Assembly: GCF_021043605.1 (NCBI RefSeq)
Contig: NZ_JAJNFB010000009.1
Span: 1-46,544, forward strand
Length of the DNA: 46,544 nt
Reading direction: 5' to 3'
Origin: Borreliella americana
GTDB lineage: Bacteria > Spirochaetota > Spirochaetia > Borreliales > Borreliaceae
Numbering within the stretch: position 1 is the first letter of the stretch; every line of letters begins with the position of its first letter. The notes below the pieces were generated by a model. It was not told the origin of the DNA and made no database searches. It worked only from the letters and a program-made list of their open reading frames with translations. Shown piece after piece: positions 42,986-46,544 of the stretch. Made by a program: the position numbers and the translations under genes.

Positions 42986-43957
42986 TTATTTTCTAATAAA
43001 TCGACTTTGATCTTTAATCATATCGTATATGTCGTCGTAAATATATGGAGACCCCTCAATAGGAGATTTAATTAGATTACCAGCTATGAATTCAAAATAT
43101 TTATTCAACTTTGAATTTTTCTCAAAATCAATAAATGGCACTCTATTATTAATAGCCTCTCTGAAACTTTTTGCAAAAGGTACAAAACCTATAAACTCTA
43201 TTGGTATATTAATATTATTCTTAACAACATTAATCAAATTTTCACACATAGCAATCTCTTCACTAGTTTCTATTCTATTTAACACAACTCTGGGATAAAA
43301 ATTATTCATCATTCTCTTAACTTTTAAAGAAGAACTCAAAGAAATAAGCTCAATCCCAACAACCAAATCTTTAAATCCAAGGTTTGTGCCTTCAATCTTA
43401 TCTTTAAAAAAATTACTAATATACTCCCGTTCGGGGCTCTTTTGCGAAAATCCTAAATACAAAAGACGATAAAGCGCATTCTTTAAAAAAGAATAAGCAT
43501 TAAGTATGGAAGGAGTTTCCGGTATTGTAACAATTACACCACTATAAGACGCCAAATAGAAATCTATTGTATTATAAGAAGTTCCAGATCCCAAATCTAA
43601 AAAAATAAAATCGGCAATAAGATCTTTTTGAATGGATTCTATAATCTTTTTCTTAATAGAAAAAGGAAGATTAGCTGTTCCCGTATAAAGAGCATCACCT
43701 GGAATAAGATAAAGTTTATCATACGGCGTTTTACATACTAAATCTGAAAAACTTTTACTCTTTTTGTTAATAAAAGAACCAATGCCTACACCCTTATTTT
43801 TAACTCCCAAACACGTATGTAGATTAGAACCTCCAAGATCAAGGTCAACAAGTATTACAGTTTTACCTAAACTAGAAAGCTTGTAACCAACATTTGCAAC
43901 AAAAGATGTTTTTCCAACACCACCTTTACCACTTGCTACAGGAATAATTTTAGTCAT
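42986..43957 (-). CDS. MinD/ParA-family P-loop ATPase
   Basis: A 323-residue protein with the deviant Walker A ASGKGGVGKTS (signature Lys11, catalytic Lys16), switch I VDLDLGGSNLHTCLG and Walker B-like ADFIFLDLGSGTS. It belongs with MinD/FlhG ATPases that cycle on membranes or position large complexes. The C-terminus lacks the clear amphipathic helix of MinD. The FlhF/FlhG pair of Borrelia is, from memory, located in a flagellar operon elsewhere, so this is a separate paralogue. Here it lies between ktrA (9 nt) and pfk (28 nt) in one operon, an unusual setting; its cargo is unknown. Confidence 0.88.
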   Translation of the reverse strand: MTKIIPVASGKGGVGKTSFVANVGYKLSSLGKTVILVDLDLGGSNLHTCLGVKNKGVGIGSFINKKSKSFSDLVCKTPYDKLYLIPGDALYTGTANLPFSIKKKIIESIQKDLIADFIFLDLGSGTSYNTIDFYLASYSGVIVTIPETPSILNAYSFLKNALYRLLYLGFSQKSPEREYISNFFKDKIEGTNLGFKDLVVGIELISLSSSLKVKRMMNNFYPRVVLNRIETSEEIAMCENLINVVKNNINIPIEFIGFVPFAKSFREAINNRVPFIDFEKNSKLNKYFEFIAGNLIKSPIEGSPYIYDDIYDMIKDQSRFIRK

Positions 43958-43966
43958 TCTTAAATC

Positions 43967-44749
43967 CTAATTATCCTTACGATCTTTTTGAAAAATTTTC
44001 ATAAAATTAAAAATCCCTAAAAATCTCGATTTCTTCCCAGTATCTTTATTTAAATTTTCATCTTCTTTAGAGCCTGAAATTAAATCTTTAATTAAATCTT
44101 TATTATTTGTGAAATTTTCAATACTATCTGGTTTCCCACAAATCACAATTTTATCATCTTTTAAAAAAAAATAATCGCCATCAACAAATTCATATCTAGA
44201 ATTACTTAAATTTCTAACAGCAATAACTGTAATCCCACATTCTCTTCTAAGATCGGCTTCAAAAAGAGTTTTACCAACATATTCTTTGGGAATAACAGTT
44301 TCAGCAACAATAATATCATACCCAATAATATTATAAGTTGAAAGATTCGGAGATACTAATAATGGAGTTAATCTTCTTGCAGCATCTTTACTTGGAAATA
44401 TAATTTTTGTTGCGCCAAGGGTTTTTAATATTTCAGCATCATCCCTATTTTCGGTCTTAACACATATTTCTTTCAAACCTAAAAGATTGCAATAGTGAGT
44501 AACAAGAGCACTTTTGCCAAGATCATCATCAAAGTCAATAACAACCGCATCTGTATCTACTGGAATTATTCTTTTTAAAGCATTTTTAGTAAATTGCTCA
44601 ACAACAAAGCTTTCTGTAGATATCACATCATATTCTTCAATAAGCTCTTTAGATGTATCTATAATAATAATTTGACAATCAAGCTTACTTAAATCTTCAA
44701 GTAAGTGAATTCCCAAATTACTAAGTCCAATAATAACAAATGTTTTCAT
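43967..44749 (-). CDS. ktrA: K+ uptake regulatory subunit KtrA (TrkA-N/RCK)
   Basis: About 260 residues. The N-terminal Rossmann (RCK) domain starts MKTFVIIGLSNLGIHLLEDL and includes the acidic end of strand 2 (IIIDTSKE). The C-terminal RCK-C domain covers about 130-220 (GKTLFEADLRRECGITVIAVRN). The soluble subunit forms a ring under KtrB and gates it in response to ATP/ADP or NAD(H). A TTG at 44758 overlaps the ktrB stop; I prefer ATG 44749. The last 40 residues are a charged, poorly conserved extension. It probably controls the potassium channel encoded directly upstream. Confidence 0.93.
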   Translation of the reverse strand: MKTFVIIGLSNLGIHLLEDLSKLDCQIIIIDTSKELIEEYDVISTESFVVEQFTKNALKRIIPVDTDAVVIDFDDDLGKSALVTHYCNLLGLKEICVKTENRDDAEILKTLGATKIIFPSKDAARRLTPLLVSPNLSTYNIIGYDIIVAETVIPKEYVGKTLFEADLRRECGITVIAVRNLSNSRYEFVDGDYFFLKDDKIVICGKPDSIENFTNNKDLIKDLISGSKEDENLNKDTGKKSRFLGIFNFMKIFQKDRKDN

Positions 44750-44754
44750 GTGCT

Positions 44755-46077
44755 TCAACCAACCAAAATATCTTGCCTTGGCCTTGTGAATTCTTCAAAA
44801 CGCGACCTTCTTGAAACAAAAACAGCCATTGAAAAAAGCCCTATTCGTCCTGCAAACATAGTAAAAATTATAATGACTTTCCCCAAAAATGACAAATCCT
44901 GAGTTACTCCAACCGAAAGACCAACTGTTCCAAAAGCAGAAAATACTTCATAACCCAAATCAATAACCTTCCAATTGCCAGATCCTCCCTCAAAAAAAAG
45001 AAGCATAAAAAAGGAAAAACTTAAAATAAAAATAGCTCTTGCAAAAAATAAAAGCGCAAATCTTATACTATCTATTGAAACCTTGTAAGACCCAATAATA
45101 TATCCATTGCCGTTTTGATTTTTAACAACAGCTAATACAATTAAAAAAAATGTTGTAATCTTAATACCTCCCGCAGTTGATCCGGGTGCACCACCAATAA
45201 ACATGAATGGCAGAGAAATTATTTGAGTTCTGCCACTTATTAAAGAATTATCAAGATAATTAAAACCAGCTGTTCTGGTACTAATCGAATAAAAAATTGA
45301 ATTAAATATTAAAGTACCCATTGAATAACCAGCTTTTAATTTATGCATCTCTGTAAAAAAAAATAAAATTGCACCAATTATAATTAAAAAGAAACTTAAA
45401 GAAAAAACTATTTTGGCATGAAGCGATAGCTTTTTTTTGTTCTTAATAGTATTCTTTACATCTCTATAGACCATAAACCCAAGTCCACCACAAATTATTA
45501 AAATAGAGACCACAACTATAGCTTCAGGAACATCTCGCCATGCATAAATACTCTCAGAATGCATGGAAAAGCCTGCATTACAAAAAGCAGAAATTGTCGT
45601 AAATAAAGCCTCTAAAAATGAAATATTCACCCCCCTAAGTTTAAAACAAATAAGTATTAATATTAAACCTATCATTTCAATTGAAAAAGTTATAAACAAT
45701 ATGCTTTTTAAAATTCTAATAGGATTATATTCTATATTTGAAAGGCAATACTGCTTTATTATTCTTGCATCTGTTAAATTCATTTTCTTTTTAGGTATAA
45801 GCAAATAAAAAGTGGTAATACTTATAAATCCAAGTCCCCCAAGCTGGATTAATAACATTATTAAAATAAATCCAAAAGTAGAAAAGCCTTCCATTTTAAC
45901 CGTTATAAGGCCCGTAATACTTACAGCAGAAACAGCAGTAAAAAGAGCGTCGATGTATGCTAATCTGCCATCACCTTCCCAAGAAATAGGCAACATCAAC
46001 AAAAGAGAGCCTACAAACATAATTAAAACGAAATAACTAAAAAGTAAAAACCTGTCGCTAAATTCAAATTTCAACAT
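44755..46077 (-). CDS. ktrB: K+ transporter channel subunit KtrB
   Basis: About 440 residues from ATG 46077 (a TTG at 46086 is also possible; neither has a ribosome site). Four M1-P-M2 repeats are visible with filter regions SAVSITGLITV, ISAFCNAGFSM, STRTAGFNYLDN and SAFGTVGLSVG, each with the conserved filter Gly of the Trk/Ktr/HKT superfamily. It mediates Na+-dependent K+ uptake with KtrA, whose gene overlaps or abuts its end. It heads a minus-strand operon ktrB-ktrA-MinD-like-pfk and is divergent from the CYTH gene. No other K+ uptake gene is present in this window. Confidence 0.93.
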   Translation of the reverse strand: MLKFEFSDRFLLFSYFVLIMFVGSLLLMLPISWEGDGRLAYIDALFTAVSAVSITGLITVKMEGFSTFGFILIMLLIQLGGLGFISITTFYLLIPKKKMNLTDARIIKQYCLSNIEYNPIRILKSILFITFSIEMIGLILILICFKLRGVNISFLEALFTTISAFCNAGFSMHSESIYAWRDVPEAIVVVSILIICGGLGFMVYRDVKNTIKNKKKLSLHAKIVFSLSFFLIIIGAILFFFTEMHKLKAGYSMGTLIFNSIFYSISTRTAGFNYLDNSLISGRTQIISLPFMFIGGAPGSTAGGIKITTFFLIVLAVVKNQNGNGYIIGSYKVSIDSIRFALLFFARAIFILSFSFFMLLFFEGGSGNWKVIDLGYEVFSAFGTVGLSVGVTQDLSFLGKVIIIFTMFAGRIGLFSMAVFVSRRSRFEEFTRPRQDILVG

Positions 46078-46173
46078 ATCATACAAAAAGTTGTTTAAAT
46101 TATTAAAAATTCATCTTATATAGCATAATATTTTAACATTGAAATATTATCATAATTACATTATTTTTAATAT

Positions 46174-46544
46174 ATGTTTGAAATAGAATCAAAAGCATTT
46201 ATTCCTCCAAAAGAGTTAAAAAGAATTATTAAGCTAGCAAATAAAAAATTTAAGTTTATTAAAGAAGAAATAAAAACCGACATCTATTACTCAAACCAAA
46301 AAAAAATTATAAGAATAAGAAAATTAAATACTCTAGAAAAAATTGTTACATTTAAAAAAAAAATATTAGACAACAACAACAATAATAATAATAATAATAA
46401 TAATATAGAAATTAATAAAGAAATAGAATTCAAAATAGACAGTATTAATAATTTTTTAATTCTTATAAAAGAACTTAAATTTAAAAAGCTATACAAAAAA
46501 ATAAAAAAAAGTCTAATTTATCAAGTTAATAATTTAAATGTAGA
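46174..46544 (+). CDS. CYTH domain protein (class IV adenylate cyclase/triphosphatase-like), 5' part
   Basis: The frame starts at ATG 46174 and is open to the end of the window, so the protein is cut at about residue 123. The N-terminal EIESKAF is the ExExK motif that defines CYTH enzymes, which bind triphosphates inside a beta-tunnel with metal. The next basic strand is KKIIRIRKLN, as expected. Family members are adenylate cyclases or thiamine/inorganic triphosphatases; from memory the B. burgdorferi orthologue BB0723 is annotated as a class IV adenylate cyclase. An 11-Asn run encoded by a triplet repeat interrupts the fold after residue 66. No ribosome site is evident. Confidence 0.8.
   Translation, partial: MFEIESKAFIPPKELKRIIKLANKKFKFIKEEIKTDIYYSNQKKIIRIRKLNTLEKIVTFKKKILDNNNNNNNNNNNIEINKEIEFKIDSINNFLILIKELKFKKLYKKIKKSLIYQVNNLNV
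46372..46404 (+). repeat. In-frame AAC/AAT trinucleotide repeat
   Basis: Three AAC followed by eight AAT codons, encoding 11 Asn inside the CYTH protein. The repeat is in frame, so slippage would change the length of the Asn run and not the frame. Confidence 0.9.

Noticed and set aside
42986..43957. Calling the MinD-like ATPase FlhG or chromosomal ParA
   Set aside because: No flhF or parB partner is adjacent and the C-terminal membrane helix is unclear, so only the family name is supported.

Overview
The window is a very AT-rich, densely packed stretch of spirochaete chromosome. Gene content, gene order and individual proteins (the p83/100 antigen, PlzA, the HK2/Rrp2 pair, a CoA-disulfide reductase, GroES apart from GroEL) identify it as the linear chromosome of a Lyme-group Borrelia (Borreliella). 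From memory it corresponds to the B. burgdorferi B31 interval from about BB0766 to BB0723, read in the opposite direction. The p83 protein differs from the B31 sequence I remember, mostly in its central region, so this is probably another strain or species of the group; I cannot name it without a search. I see no insertion sequence, prophage, CRISPR array or rRNA, and no gene-free stretch longer than about 250 bases.

Layout. 1-3983 (+): end of a CvpA-like membrane protein, a DNA polymerase III delta'-like protein, then the histidine kinase HK2 and the sigma-54 activator Rrp2, very tightly coupled. 4230-9193: LysM/M23 peptidase, MazG-like pyrophosphohydrolase, DUF368 lipid-carrier translocase, tRNA-Leu, a ClpP paralogue overlapping an unrecognised lipoprotein-like gene, and an FAD oxidoreductase. 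9385-14560 (+): RNase Z followed by a four-gene ABC-2/Gld-type export cassette. 14754-18435: an acidic protein of unknown role carrying a FliM-like peptide, a DivIC/FtsB-like protein and two OppB/OppC-type permeases without their partners. 18443-25396: endonuclease III, a tRNA-Arg/tRNA-Pro operon with a near-consensus promoter and a strong terminator, p83/100, a beta-propeller protein, a YbiT-type ABC-F ATPase and GroES. 25533-33673: MnmD-like methyltransferase, an exported protein of unknown function, ValS, Dus, RlpA, Sua5/TsaC and the c-di-GMP receptor PlzA. 33916-46544: PBP1A with an Asn-rich repeat tail, a ParB-domain stub, Pgi, GltP, CoA-disulfide reductase, a minus-strand operon KtrB-KtrA-MinD-like-PFK, and the start of a CYTH protein.

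How the genes work together. Several envelope functions cluster here: the M23 peptidase, undecaprenyl-phosphate recycling, the DivIC-like protein, RlpA and PBP1A. tRNA maturation and modification is also well represented: RNase Z, the MnmC-like halves, Dus, Sua5, ValS and three tRNAs. The signalling pair HK2/Rrp2 and PlzA lie at opposite ends; both are known regulators of the tick-mammal cycle.

Most notable observations: (a) the two activities that are fused as MnmC in E. coli appear here as two separate genes about 16 kb apart; (b) the ABC-F protein has one ATP site dismantled, with no second Walker A and a natural E-to-Q change in the second Walker B; (c) an acidic protein of unknown function contains a peptide resembling the CheY-binding peptide of FliM; (d) endonuclease III has altered spacing of its Fe-S cysteines; (e) a lipoprotein-like gene downstream of clpP looks like an exonuclease/endonuclease/phosphatase fold that has lost its catalytic residues; (f) there is a perfect 32-nt palindrome next to the mnmD start and a 15-bp hairpin between plzA and the PBP gene. 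I did not find a convincing wholly new multi-gene system; most of the window is core chromosome.
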